Below are positions 1 to 9,700 of a DNA stretch of 64,000 bases, piece by piece. The number at the start of each line of letters is the position of its first letter. Position 1 is the stretch's first letter. The notes beneath the pieces are model-generated. The model was not told where the DNA came from, searched no databases, and saw only the letters and a program-made list of their open reading frames with translations. This stretch comes from CBDBND01 sp965262665 (GTDB lineage Bacteria; Pseudomonadota; Alphaproteobacteria; Rhodospirillales; Rhodospirillaceae), in NCBI GenBank assembly GCA_965262665.1, contig CBDHFR010000004.1, positions 496,001 through 560,000 of the forward strand. The letters run 5' to 3'. The translations under genes were made by a program, and so were the position numbers.

Positions 1-991
1 CCCATTGGCGTTTGAGCCGTTCGGCGGCGACAAGCGTGGTCGCGCAACCGGCAAATGGGTCTAGGACGATATCGCCCTCGTTGGAACTCGCCCGGATCAT
101 CCGCTCGTAGAGTGGCAGTGGCTTCTGCGTCGGGTAGCCCACACGTTCAAGCGACACTTGATTGATTGGGTCTATATTCCAAAAGTCTACTTGAGCCTTT
201 CCAGTTTTCATATAATACCGTTGGACTAATTCTGGGTGTGTTTTTTCCCATTCAGGGCTCACATCACGGTGCCCTTTAATGGGGCTATCCTTTAGAAATC
301 GACCAATAAGACGATATCTCCCTTTCTCATCCTTGTATTTGAACTTGGCTTTGCCCTTTTCATCCCAAGGAATCAGAACCTTGTCCCAGTTGAATACGTA
401 GGCATCTGTTTTGCCGTAAAACAGAAGCGTGTCGTGTCTTCGACCGTAAGCGCGTTTCGACACGCGCCCGCCAATGTTGTACGCCCACACCACCTCATTG
501 ACGAAGTTCCGCCACCCGAATACCGCATCCATTAGCTCCTTGAGGTAGTGGCTGGCCGTGGGATCGCAATGCAGATAAATACTCCCTGTGTCCTTGAGCA
601 CGCGCCGCATCGCCAATAGGCGCACGGCCATAAAACACAGGAACGCCCCCATATCGTCGCCGTAGCTCAACCGTGAGCCCTGGATCACGTTCATGACGTT
701 GGGATGGTCATCCGTGATCTGATCCACCCAATCCTGGTGAACGTCGCGCTCCCAAGACCATCTGTCCTGAAACTTGGCACCAGCGGCTAGGCTATCTGGT
801 GTGGCGTGGAAGTCCCGACCCTTTTTGAACGGCGGATCGGTCGCGATCAGGTCTACGGACTCCGAGTTCATAGCGCGGAGGAAGTTTAGGTTATCGCCGT
901 GAAACAGCGTGCGGTTCATCCAATTAGGTTCACCTGATTCGGGCTGGCGAGCTGACCTCTTAACGGCAGGCTTTTTGGGCGATTTTGTCAC
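1..991 (-). CDS. Site-specific DNA methyltransferase (N6-A/N4-C class), 3' end cut by window edge
   Basis: This SAM-dependent DNA methyltransferase runs off the left edge, so its C terminus is not visible. The catalytic motif reads DLIATDPPF, about 25 residues after MNRTLFHGDN. The SAM-binding motif DPFAGCATT follows a conserved VGYPTQKP segment near the edge. DPP motif first and DPFAG last is the beta-class order. I prefer the GTG at 989-991 because GGAG lies 8 nt upstream; the ATG at 917-919 would lose only a basic leader. It starts 40 bp after the broken LOG gene on the same strand. No partner restriction gene is visible, so it may be an orphan or the partner may lie outside the window. 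Confidence 0.85.
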   Translation of the reverse strand, partial: MTKSPKKPAVKRSARQPESGEPNWMNRTLFHGDNLNFLRAMNSESVDLIATDPPFKKGRDFHATPDSLAAGAKFQDRWSWERDVHQDWVDQITDDHPNVMNVIQGSRLSYGDDMGAFLCFMAVRLLAMRRVLKDTGSIYLHCDPTASHYLKELMDAVFGWRNFVNEVVWAYNIGGRVSKRAYGRRHDTLLFYGKTDAYVFNWDKVLIPWDEKGKAKFKYKDEKGRYRLIGRFLKDSPIKGHRDVSPEWEKTHPELVQRYYMKTGKAQVDFWNIDPINQVSLERVGYPTQKPLPLYERMIRASSNEGDIVLDPFAGCATTLVAAERLKRQW

Positions 992-1031
992 TAGTACATC
1001 TCCACTATGAGGCGCGGAGTCTATCGACTAT

Positions 1032-1646
1032 TCAAGTTCCGTCAAGTATATAATTCCCCAAATCAGGGTGACCGGGGCTGGAAACTGGCACCATATTGGC
1101 CAGTTCGTCATGCATCGTGGGCAAGATTTCATCCACCGCGGAGACCACGGTAAACAGGCCTTCCATCGGTCCATAGGCAAATCCACCGTCCCGCACCCCT
1201 TGGGCCATAGCCACTAAATGATCCTAATATCCGTTCCAATTGGCCAGGATGACCGGTTTGTTGTGAACGGAGAGCTGCCGCCAGGTGATGATCTCGAAGA
1301 ATTCCTCAAGGCTGCCGACCCCTCCGGGAAGAATGCAGAAGGCGTCAGACAATTCAAACATGGTGCGTTTGCGGGTGCGCATATCAGGAACCACCACCAT
1401 CTCGGCGGATTGATGGCTGATCTCCCGCCCGGTCAGGAATTCGGGAATGACCCCAGTTGCCCGGCCGCCGCCGGATAGGACGGCACTTGAAACAGCTCCC
1501 ATCAAGCCGATGGAGCCGCCGCCATTAACCAACCCGACGCCGGATTCGGTCATCAAATAGCCAAGGCGTCCCGCCAAGTCCATAAAATCGGGGTCCCGTC
1601 CGCCCCGGGAACCGCAGAAAACGCAAAGATTGAAGCCTTTTTCCAT
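1032..1646 (-). pseudogene. LOG-family (lysine-decarboxylase-like) protein interrupted by an in-frame amber codon
   Basis: LOG proteins are Rossmann-fold enzymes, many of which are cytokinin-type nucleoside 5'-monophosphate phosphoribohydrolases. The first 140 codons carry CVFCGSRGG, VNGGGSIGLMG and the family signature PGGVGSLEEFFE. At 1221-1223 a TAG stop follows WNGY. Reading resumes in the same frame (DHLVAMAQGV) and runs to a normal stop at 1032. Family members usually have Trp at that spot (GYWD), so a single G-to-A change of TGG fits. The total of about 204 codons is full length. It may be a real nonsense mutation or a sequencing error. If real, the C-terminal fragment has no good start. 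Confidence 0.85.
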
Positions 1647-1798
1647 GGATTTGGCCGAATTTGAGGAACGGGATTGTGATATTGGTGTTTCTGGGTTGGC
1701 TTGCCAGTGGCGGGCGAACTATGTACTGCTAAGACATGCGTTTGATCCACCGTGAATCAGCGCTTTTAAGTCGAACAGGGATCGGCCGGAGAAAAACT

Positions 1799-2236
1799 AT
1801 GAAGTTTGGGATTGTTAGCGCGGCTTTGGCCGCGATGGTGTTCTCGCTAGGGCTGACGTCAGCTCAAGCTGAGGATAAAGACGTTATTGATTACAGACAA
1901 AATCTAATGAAGTCACTCGGCGCCCATGCCGGTGCACTGGGTGCAATTGCGCAAAACAAAGTGCCCTATGCGGACAATCTGGCGTTCCATGCAGACGCCA
2001 TTGCAGCGGCTGCTGAAGCAGCGCCACTTGCTTTTAAGCAAGAACTGGTTGGTGGCACAGCCGCAGCAGCGGTCTGGGAAGACTGGGACGACTTTGAAGG
2101 CCGTTTCATCGCCTTAGCCGCGGCCGCTAAAGAAGTCGCCGCCGCCGCACGCAGCGGCGGTATGGCGGAAGCCGGACCGAAAATGGGCGGTATGTTTATT
2201 TGCAAGGCCTGCCACGACAACTTCCGCACCGAATAA
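1799..2236 (+). CDS. Cytochrome c' (periplasmic, class II)
   Basis: This is a 145-residue exported c-type cytochrome. The signal peptide spans about residues 1-21 and ends ...TSAQA-ED. The mature part is an alanine-rich helical bundle. The haem site CKACH sits near the C terminus, as in class II cytochromes. Cytochromes c' bind NO and CO and are linked to nitrosative stress or electron transfer; the role here is inferred. I chose the ATG at 1799 because GGAG lies 8 nt upstream and it begins a clean signal peptide. A longer in-frame start at 1736 would add a basic leader. It converges on a b561-type cytochrome and is followed by a hairpin terminator. Confidence 0.88.
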   Translation: MKFGIVSAALAAMVFSLGLTSAQAEDKDVIDYRQNLMKSLGAHAGALGAIAQNKVPYADNLAFHADAIAAAAEAAPLAFKQELVGGTAAAAVWEDWDDFEGRFIALAAAAKEVAAAARSGGMAEAGPKMGGMFICKACHDNFRTE

Positions 2237-2262
2237 CCTAATTTGGGGTCTGAAACACAGAA

Positions 2263-2291
2263 CCGCCGGGCCACATGACCCGGCGGTTTTT
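2263..2291 (+). terminator. Rho-independent terminator after cytochrome c'
   Basis: An 8-bp perfect GC stem, CCGCCGGG at 2263-2270 with CCCGGCGG at 2279-2286, has an 8-nt loop and is followed by TTTTT. It lies 27 bp after the cytochrome c' stop codon. Confidence 0.8.
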
Positions 2292-2309
2292 CCGTTTGAT
2301 CCAAACGAT

Positions 2310-3068
2310 TTAAAAACTTTCCAGATTCACGACCAGCCAAATCACGATACCGGCAACGACGGCAACGGCAGCGCCCAACCAAGTCGCCGCAAAGGAAACG
2401 GATGGCGCCGTTTCGGTGTCCGGCAAGCGCCGGCGTCCTGTAAACATGGCGACGATGAGGTCCTGTTTCTTGATCAGCCAATAAAACAAGTTTGCCGTAA
2501 TGTGAATCACAACCAGTGTGACAATGACATATTCCCACCACTGCTTGTGAAAACTGGTGATTTCTTTGCTGGTATCGTCGCCAACGAGAAATGCCAAAGG
2601 CCCCTTTGTTGCAAAGAACGAATCATCCTGTGAAAAAAGACCGGCGCTGGCTTGAACGGTCAACGCCGCCAAAATGATGATGACCACCGCACCGCCGGCC
2701 GGGTTATGCCCTGCGAAGAAGGCGACCGGGCCTTTGAGCACCGATTTTACATAGTCAATGATCACCTTTGGCTGGCGGATGAAATTGACAAAACGTGCCG
2801 TCGAAGAACCGGCAAACCCCCAAATGATGCGAAACACGAGGAGGCCAAGAATGGTCAACCCGCTCCACATGTGTAGATTCATATTTGAAACAAACCGCTC
2901 TGTTCCCGGCATGGTGAAGTCAAAACCACCGATTTCACCGGTCAGGTAGCTCAGCAAGACAAAAGCCACCAAAAGCCAGTGGAATAGGCGCACCCAAATA
3001 TCCCAGACTTGGACCTTACGGTCCCCACTCTCCGACGTCGGACTAGCAGTTTGAGACTCTTCGCTCAT
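2310..3068 (-). CDS. Cytochrome b561-type dihaem membrane protein
   Basis: This integral membrane b-type cytochrome is related to the b subunits of Ni/Fe hydrogenases and to the b561 domain family. The protein is about 252 residues. The first helix carries VRLFHWLLVAFVLLSY with a haem-type His, and NLHMWSGLTILGLLVFRIIWGF and YVIVTLVVIHITANLFYW carry further candidate axial His residues. A last helix sits near the C terminus (WLGAAVAVVAGIVIWLVV). The ATG ending at 3068 is preferred over that at 3074 because the G-rich Shine-Dalgarno run is then 7 nt away. It converges on the cytochrome c' gene, so the pair could form a small redox module, which is inference. Confidence 0.85.
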   Translation of the reverse strand: MSEESQTASPTSESGDRKVQVWDIWVRLFHWLLVAFVLLSYLTGEIGGFDFTMPGTERFVSNMNLHMWSGLTILGLLVFRIIWGFAGSSTARFVNFIRQPKVIIDYVKSVLKGPVAFFAGHNPAGGAVVIIILAALTVQASAGLFSQDDSFFATKGPLAFLVGDDTSKEITSFHKQWWEYVIVTLVVIHITANLFYWLIKKQDLIVAMFTGRRRLPDTETAPSVSFAATWLGAAVAVVAGIVIWLVVNLESF

Positions 3069-3152
3069 GGCCATTCCCCCCTTTCTGACGCTTGACCGCG
3101 TTCAACGCGGGCTGCTATTCGCTCCTGTGGCATCATAAAGGTCGGACTCAGG

Positions 3153-4034
3153 TTGGGGCAATTGCGCCCTCATACATTGGGTCCGAAAACGACGCTCTTG
3201 GCTGAAACCATTCTCCCTTACTTCATACCTTCCGGTGTCAGTCTGGCTGTCGCCGGTGCTCTTCGGCTGATTTTAGGACCTGATCGTGGGGCCAGAGCGG
3301 CCGGAATCAGCGCATTGATCGGCTTTGCAGCTGCCTGGAATTGGCTCCTTCTGACACCATGGGTGCCTTTCGATGCATTGAGCCGCACTATGCACATCAT
3401 GATCGGTGGTGTGATCGTCGGTCTAACACTGGACTTCGTTCAGGTTCAGCGCCTATGGTTCATGATCATTGTTGTCGGATATGCGTTGGGAAGCATTTGG
3501 ACGACGCTGACCGGAGCTTTTTTAGGTCCGCCGCCCGGGGATGCCGGGGGTTGGCTCCGATTTGGAATCTATTGCGCGATCTGGTTGGCTTTGCTCAGCC
3601 GCCTTTCCGCTCTCAAGCACGAGGGACCGTCAGCTCTGGTCACAGTATTCATGTTTGCCACCGGTTTGGGGCTGGTGAGCCAGATGTCCGGAGAGGGTGC
3701 GATAGCTGCTACGGCTTACTGTCTCGCAGCTGCACTGGCTGGTTATCTGGCCCTCGTCTGGTTTCTCGCCCTACCGGTGGGAAATGTGACCGTCATCGGT
3801 GGTGGAGGCACTGTTTTGGCGCTGACTATGGCTCTCGCTGAACCCGGATCCAACGCTTCGCTGATCGCTCTCGCCTTTTTACTCCTGGTGCCATTTGCGG
3901 ACGGAACAGCGAAGCGATTTCCCCTCGGACCTGTGGCCATGCGGCCAGCCCTTTATCCTTTGGCGCTGATGGCGGTTGCCATTCTCCCAATTTCGATCGC
4001 TGCCATAATTGCATTTGTACTGGCAGGCCGTTGA
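3153..4034 (+). CDS. Hypothetical polytopic membrane protein (about 10 helices)
   Basis: I do not recognise the family. The 293-residue protein is strongly hydrophobic, with about nine to ten predicted helices (for example LWFMIIVVGYALGSIW and AILPISIAAIIAFVLAG). A glycine-rich turn, TVIGGGGTVLAL, lies around residue 215. No enzyme motif is evident. The start is uncertain: the longest reading begins at TTG 3153 without a convincing ribosome site, and TTG 3198 (LAETILPYF) is an alternative. The LysM gene follows 70 bp downstream on the same strand. Confidence 0.6.
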   Translation: MGQLRPHTLGPKTTLLAETILPYFIPSGVSLAVAGALRLILGPDRGARAAGISALIGFAAAWNWLLLTPWVPFDALSRTMHIMIGGVIVGLTLDFVQVQRLWFMIIVVGYALGSIWTTLTGAFLGPPPGDAGGWLRFGIYCAIWLALLSRLSALKHEGPSALVTVFMFATGLGLVSQMSGEGAIAATAYCLAAALAGYLALVWFLALPVGNVTVIGGGGTVLALTMALAEPGSNASLIALAFLLLVPFADGTAKRFPLGPVAMRPALYPLALMAVAILPISIAAIIAFVLAGR

Positions 4035-4104
4035 CTGTGGACCTTCACAGGTGGGCGATTGCCCTAGGCCGCCCGTTGCCTCAAACCCCGCAATCCACTA
4101 GTAA

Positions 4105-5103
4105 GTGGACTACAAGGTTAAGCTGAGAGGCGTTGTGAACCGTCCGCTTGTGGTCGCCATCGTTGGCGTTCTTGTCGTCATCGCGGCAATCGTACTGAAT
4201 TTCACGCTCGAAGATCCTGACGAGTCGGTGTCAACCGTCACCGATTCTGGTGTAGTCGGTGACTCTTCGTCGACAGCGGGTGCCGGGACTGAAGAAGAAT
4301 CAGGACCCATCTCCCCGAGTTTTGATGTCGTCCGGATTGATCCGCAAGGCAACACAGTAATGGCTGGCCGGGCCGCACCAGCAGCCACTGTTATCATTTT
4401 AGATGGTGAAACAGAGATCGGCAGAATCGTTTCAGACGGCCAGGGAGAATGGGTTTTTATTCCCTCTCAACCTTTGGCTCCGGGAACGCATGAATTGTCC
4501 CTGCAGGTTGATCAAGTTGATGCCGATCCATTGGTTTCTGAAAACATCGTCGTGATGTCCGTGCCCGAGCAGGGTGGAGACATACTCATTATTGAAACCG
4601 CACGAGAAGGCGGGACCAGCCGGGTTCTGCAAGCACCAACACAAGTCAGCAGCATTGAGCTGAGTATCGAGACGGTTGACTATGACAACGAAGGACACGT
4701 GGCTCTAAGCGGCCAAGCCCGAACGGGAAACACCATCCAAGTTTATTTGGACAATACTTTTGTCGGGCGATCAGACGTTGATAGTACTGGATACTGGAGT
4801 GTGGAAGCCGACATCATCGCGACACCTGGTAACCATACGGTTAGAGCAGACGAACTGGACACGGAAAGCACGGTTATTGCACGCGTGGAAGTTCCGTTCA
4901 GGCGCGCCGCACCGCAGCCTGGAATGGAACCTGGTGCGATTACCGTGGTGAGAGGCAATAGTCTTTGGCGGATTGCACGCAGGCACTACGGCGCCGGCGT
5001 GTTATATACACTGATATTTGAAGCCAACAGGGATCAGATCAAGGATCCGGACCTTATTTATCCTGGCCAGGTCTTTGCCCTTCCTGTGCGAGACCGGCTA
5101 TAA
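4105..5103 (+). CDS. Membrane-anchored LysM protein with Ig-like repeats
   Basis: This envelope protein probably binds peptidoglycan. One N-terminal helix (about residues 13-31, VVAIVGVLVVIAAIVL) precedes an acidic Ser/Thr-rich linker. Two beta-rich bacterial Ig-like units follow, one around GNTVMAGRAAPAATVIILDG and one around GHVALSGQARTGNTIQVYLD. A C-terminal LysM domain spans about residues 280-327 (TVVRGNSLWRIARRHYG through YPGQVFALP). Alphaproteobacterial genomes commonly carry LysM proteins with this layout. Both GTG 4105 and GTG 4135 are possible starts; AGAGG lies just ahead of the second. Confidence 0.82.
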   Translation: MDYKVKLRGVVNRPLVVAIVGVLVVIAAIVLNFTLEDPDESVSTVTDSGVVGDSSSTAGAGTEEESGPISPSFDVVRIDPQGNTVMAGRAAPAATVIILDGETEIGRIVSDGQGEWVFIPSQPLAPGTHELSLQVDQVDADPLVSENIVVMSVPEQGGDILIIETAREGGTSRVLQAPTQVSSIELSIETVDYDNEGHVALSGQARTGNTIQVYLDNTFVGRSDVDSTGYWSVEADIIATPGNHTVRADELDTESTVIARVEVPFRRAAPQPGMEPGAITVVRGNSLWRIARRHYGAGVLYTLIFEANRDQIKDPDLIYPGQVFALPVRDRL

Positions 5104-5199
5104 GAATTCCCGCCGTTATTTCACAGGCTGAGTTTCTAATAAGAACCGGCTAAACTGGCCTACCCACTTTGAGAATGAGTTAGGTGTACGGAGGTCTTG

Positions 5200-5907
5200 G
5201 TGAGCAGCCGCGACATCAATTGGAAAGATTATTTGTTGCCGCCTTTGCATCCAGAAGGTCCCGGCTTTGTCGCTTTATTTGCTTTTGTCAGTTTTGTACT
5301 TTGGTTGATCTGGACTCCGCTTGGTTACCTGGGTTTGGGTGCTACCGTGTGGTGTTTTTATTTCTTTCGCGATCCTGATCGGTTTACGCCGACACGTGAA
5401 GGCCTTGTTATCAGTCCCGCAGATGGAGTTGTGCAATCCATATCAGACGACTCTGGGCCGAGTGAACTCAATCTGAACCGCAAAAAGTTTACCCGGGTCA
5501 GTATTTTCATGAGTGTGTTTGATTGCCATGTAAACCGCATGCCAATTGCCGGAGTCATTGAGAACGAAGAATACATTCCTGGACTTTTTCTCAATGCGAC
5601 ATTGGATAAAGCCAGCACGGACAATGAACGTCAGTGTCTTCACATAAAGTCGGACTCCGGTAAAGAAATCGCGGTGGTGCAGATTGCTGGACTTGTCGCA
5701 CGAAGAATCCGCAGTGATATACAGAGCGGGCAGCATTTGGAGACCGGTGAGCGCATCGGCATGATCCGTTTTGGCAGCCGTGTGGATGTTTATTTGCCAC
5801 GGGGGGTCAATCCGCTGGTGTCTTTGGGTCAGCATATGATTGGTGGTGAGACCGTGGTGGCCGACGCCAAATCGCGCGAATCGGCAAGAGAAGCCGAGGT
5901 TCGGTAG
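5200..5907 (+). CDS. psd: Phosphatidylserine decarboxylase (short proteobacterial type)
   Basis: This enzyme decarboxylates phosphatidylserine to phosphatidylethanolamine at the inner membrane, using a pyruvoyl group made by self-cleavage. The protein is about 235 residues, typical for the short class. A membrane segment lies at about residues 24-55, then FFRDPDRFTP and SPADGVV. The cleavage site is in IRFGSRVDVYLP, where the Gly-Ser pair marks the beta/alpha chain boundary. GTG 5200 is the best start because GGAGG ends 5 nt before it. The stop codon directly abuts the pssA start, so the pair is one transcription unit catalysing consecutive steps. Confidence 0.95.
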   Translation: MSSRDINWKDYLLPPLHPEGPGFVALFAFVSFVLWLIWTPLGYLGLGATVWCFYFFRDPDRFTPTREGLVISPADGVVQSISDDSGPSELNLNRKKFTRVSIFMSVFDCHVNRMPIAGVIENEEYIPGLFLNATLDKASTDNERQCLHIKSDSGKEIAVVQIAGLVARRIRSDIQSGQHLETGERIGMIRFGSRVDVYLPRGVNPLVSLGQHMIGGETVVADAKSRESAREAEVR

Positions 5908-6753
5908 ATGGAAAATGGTGGAAAATCGCCGATGGCTGGACAATCGCAGCCCAAAAGGCGGCGGCGGACCATGCCGTTCAAGCAGCTTTTCCCCAATATT
6001 CTGACTGTTTTGGCTCTTTGCAGCGGTTTGACGTCCATTCGTTTTGCCATTGGTGAGCAATGGGAAAGCGCGGTGGTTGCCCTGGTCATCGCCTGTTTCC
6101 TCGACGGCATCGACGGGATCGTGGCCCGATTGCTTCACGGCACGACAAAATTCGGTGCAGAACTGGATTCTCTATCGGACGCCATCAGCTTCGGCATGGT
6201 CCCGGCATTGCTGCTGTACCTTTGGGCCATGCAGGGCGCCGGAACGGTGGGATGGGCTTTGTGTCTGCTTTTTGCGGTGTGTTGTGTACTGCGATTGGCG
6301 CGTTTCAACACCATGGTAGGCGATCCCGGATTACCGCCTTGGGCTCACAATTACTTTACAGGTGTTCCATCACCGGCAGCCGCAGGACTGGCCATACTGC
6401 CGATGATTCTGTCGTTCTATTTTGAGGCTGGCGTGTTTAACAGTCCGGTGGTTGTCGGATTGTTTTTAGCGGCAGTCTCGTTTCTTATGGTCAGCAAGGT
6501 TCCCACATTCTCTGTCAAACGACTACGCGTTCCTCGCCAATTCGCTCTGCCCATGATGCTCCTTATCGCGACGGCTGCAGGGTTTCTGGTTACCGAGACC
6601 TGGGCGACCCTCGGTCTTATGGGCGTGGTCTATCTTGCCAGTATCCCTTTCAGCGTTGTGACTTTTGCCCGCCTGTCCAAGCGCGGTGGACCAACTGCCG
6701 AGGAACTGGCTGAAGAGGATGAAGATCCGTTCCACTCGCCGGACGGCGGTTGA
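5908..6753 (+). CDS. pssA: CDP-diacylglycerol-serine O-phosphatidyltransferase
   Basis: PssA joins CDP-diacylglycerol and serine to make the phosphatidylserine that Psd decarboxylates. The CDP-alcohol phosphotransferase signature is complete, from DGIDGIVARL through FGAELDSLSDAISFG, with its conserved Asp residues. About seven to eight membrane helices follow across 281 residues, and the tail is acidic. ATG 5908 follows the psd stop with no gap; later in-frame ATGs at the start of the hydrophobic core (MPFKQLFPN) are alternatives. It converges on the RND gene with only 14 bp between the stops and no visible terminator. Confidence 0.94.
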   Translation: MENGGKSPMAGQSQPKRRRRTMPFKQLFPNILTVLALCSGLTSIRFAIGEQWESAVVALVIACFLDGIDGIVARLLHGTTKFGAELDSLSDAISFGMVPALLLYLWAMQGAGTVGWALCLLFAVCCVLRLARFNTMVGDPGLPPWAHNYFTGVPSPAAAGLAILPMILSFYFEAGVFNSPVVVGLFLAAVSFLMVSKVPTFSVKRLRVPRQFALPMMLLIATAAGFLVTETWATLGLMGVVYLASIPFSVVTFARLSKRGGPTAEELAEEDEDPFHSPDGG

Positions 6754-6767
6754 AATAAGACGCAGAG

Positions 6768-9700
6768 CTATTCGGCTGGTTGTCGTACTGAATATCGGCG
6801 GGCCAATCTCCGGCTTTGGATTTTAGCGGCCAGGTCAGTCTTTATTTTCAAGGCGCACGGTGTCACCACAAGCGTCAAAACCGTTGCAAAGCTCAATCCG
6901 CAGACAATAGCAATAGACAGTTGCTGCCACCATTGCAGTGTCGGTGCGCCGATGTGGACTGCGCGTTGAACAAAGTCAACGTTGATCTGAAACATCATCG
7001 GCATCAAGCCAAGAACGGTTGTGCATGTGGTCAGCAGCACGGGCCGTAAACGCTGCACCCCAGTCCGGATGATTGCCTGCATGGGGTCCTCAATGTCTTT
7101 TTTCAGCCGGTCATAGGTGTCGATAAGCACGATGTTGTTGTTCACAACGATCCCGGCCAAAGATATCACGCCAACACCAGACATGATAATGCCGAACGGT
7201 TGCTGAAAGATCAGCAGGCCAAGGAAAACGCCAATAGTCGACATGAGGACGGCGCTTAAGATAAGGAAGGCGGAATAGAAGCTGTTGAATTGGGTCACCA
7301 GAATCACGGCCATCAAGAAGAGCGCCACCAAAAACGCCTTCTGCAGAAAATCAGCTGACTGTTGCTGTTCTTCGTCCTCACCTTTGAACTCCCATTTCAC
7401 ATCAGCGTCCCAGTCCGACGTGGTCAGCAGCCATTGTTCGATCTCGCGGACTTTAGTATCCGGCAAGAGGCCAGGCTCGACACTGGCGATGACGGATACG
7501 ACCCGTTCCCCGTCAATACGATTGATTTCCCCCGGGTCTTGCCGGGCGACCCGTTTTACGAAGCTAGACACTGGCACTTGGCCGTTGGGAGTGTTCACCC
7601 GAATGGCGTCCATTTCATCCAGTGTTCTGTATTCCTCCGGAAAGCGCACCAGGATATCAACTTCGTCGTCAGCATCGTCAGGCCGGTAATCGGAAAGCTT
7701 GAGCCCTTCCGTGACCAATTGAACCATGTCGCCTATGGAGCTGATGTCCACGCCAAACTTCGCGGCTTGGGCCCGGTCGACCTCCAATTCCCATTCAATA
7801 CTGGGCAAGGGCAGGGTGTCTTCGAGGTCGACAAATCCACCGACGCGGTTCAGTTCGGTCCGGACCAGCGCTACATGCTCTTCAAGCACGGCAAAATCCT
7901 TGGCCATCAGATTGAGGTGGAATTGCCGACCTGTCGGCGGCCCCATGCGTTCCTCCCAGATCTCAATCTTAACGCCTGGAATATCGGCAAGCCGCTCGCG
8001 CATATCAGCGACAACTTCCGTAGACGGACGGCGGGATTCCCAATTCTTATACTCAAACTGAACAGCACCGATGATGTCGGCCGAGCCGCCATCGCGATAG
8101 CGGGCGCCTTCGGCGGATCGGGCATAGACGGTTTTGAATTCGGGGAAATCGAAGATGCGTTGTTCAACTTCGCGGGTGAGCCTGTCCTTATCTTCGACGG
8201 ATAAATTACCCCGGGCATGGACGTAAACAGCACCCCGTTCAGGCTCCGAGTCTGGCATGAACTCAATGCCCTTGCCGAATGTCCAATACAGTGCTTGCAC
8301 AGTCAAAAGGACAGCAAACGCGCCCAGTAAAACCTTACCTGAATTGTTTAGGGCCAGCCGTAACAAGCGGGCATAGTGACCTGTTAGTCCAGGAAGGGTG
8401 GTCATGTCGAAGTCGTCACCGGCGGCCATGGCCCGCATAGTTTCCGGATTGCCGATGCCCGGCCGCCCAACCTTTGAACCCAAAGTCGGGATAAAGATCA
8501 AAGCCATAAGCAGAGACGCAGTCAGTGTGGCGATCAGAGTGATCGGCAAATACTTCATGTATTCGCCAAACAGACCCGTCCAGAACAACAGTGGGGTAAA
8601 GGCCGCAAGCGTGGTTGCGGTCGATGCAGTGACCGGCCAAGCCATCCGTTTCGCTGCCAGAGCGTAGGCTTCCTTTCTATGAAACCCTTCCGTCATCTTG
8701 CGGTCGGCGTATTCGGTCACCACGATGGCACCGTCCACCAGCATACCCACGGCCAGAATTAAGCCGAACAACACGACCATGTTAATGGTCATACCGCCGG
8801 TATAAAGCACTAGGATTCCCATGAGGAAAGATCCAGGGATGGCGATACCGACCAGCAGACCGGCTCGCAGGCCAAGGGCAGCGACCACCACGATCATCAC
8901 TAACAAAACAGCGGTTACCACGTTATTTTGCAGTTCCGCCAACATGTCGCGGATCATCTTCGACTTATCTTGGAAGTAGTTGACCTGAATGCCGGGCGGC
9001 CAATTCTTGCGGTCTTCTTCAACGACTGCGCGGACCATTTCAACGGTCTGGATGATGTTTTCGCCGACCCGCTTGGATACTTCCAGCGTTAATGAAGACT
9101 GGCCGTTGACTCGGGCGTAGCCGGAGGCATCTTTAAACGCCCGCCGTCCTTTGGCCACTTCGCCAACGGTGATGGCTGCGTCGCGATTAACCACCACGGG
9201 AAGCTCAAGGACGTCATCGACACCTTCAATCAATCCTGGGACGTTGATGGCGAACCGGCCGGTGCCGGTATCCAATTCCCCCGCGGCAATGACCGTGTTG
9301 TTGCGCTTAAGAAAGTTCGTAAAGTCGTTGGCATTTATGCCATAGGATTTCAGCAGTGCGGGGTCGATGATGACCTCCATCTGTTCTTCACGATCGCCGG
9401 CGATATCCGCCTCAAGGACGCTGGGCACTTCCTTAATCTTGTCTTTGAGCCGCTTGGCAATAGTGAATAACGTGCGTTCTGGCACATCTCCGGACAAACT
9501 GACCGCAAGAATGGGCAGCAGGCTCATGTTGACTTCATGGACGGTGGGTTCTTCAGCTCCGGCTGGCAGTTCCGCTTTGGCAATGTCGACGGCTGCCCTT
9601 ACGTCTTGCAGGGCTTTGTCAACGTCAAAGCCCGCCTCAAACTCCAAGGTGACGTTGGCTGCATTGGGAAAAGATTGTCCTTTGATCTCTTTGACGCCTT

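Noticed and set aside
7285..8204. Long open frames opposite the RND transporter
   Set aside because: They are shadows of the RND gene in a GC-rich genome; no ribosome sites and no protein-like sequence.
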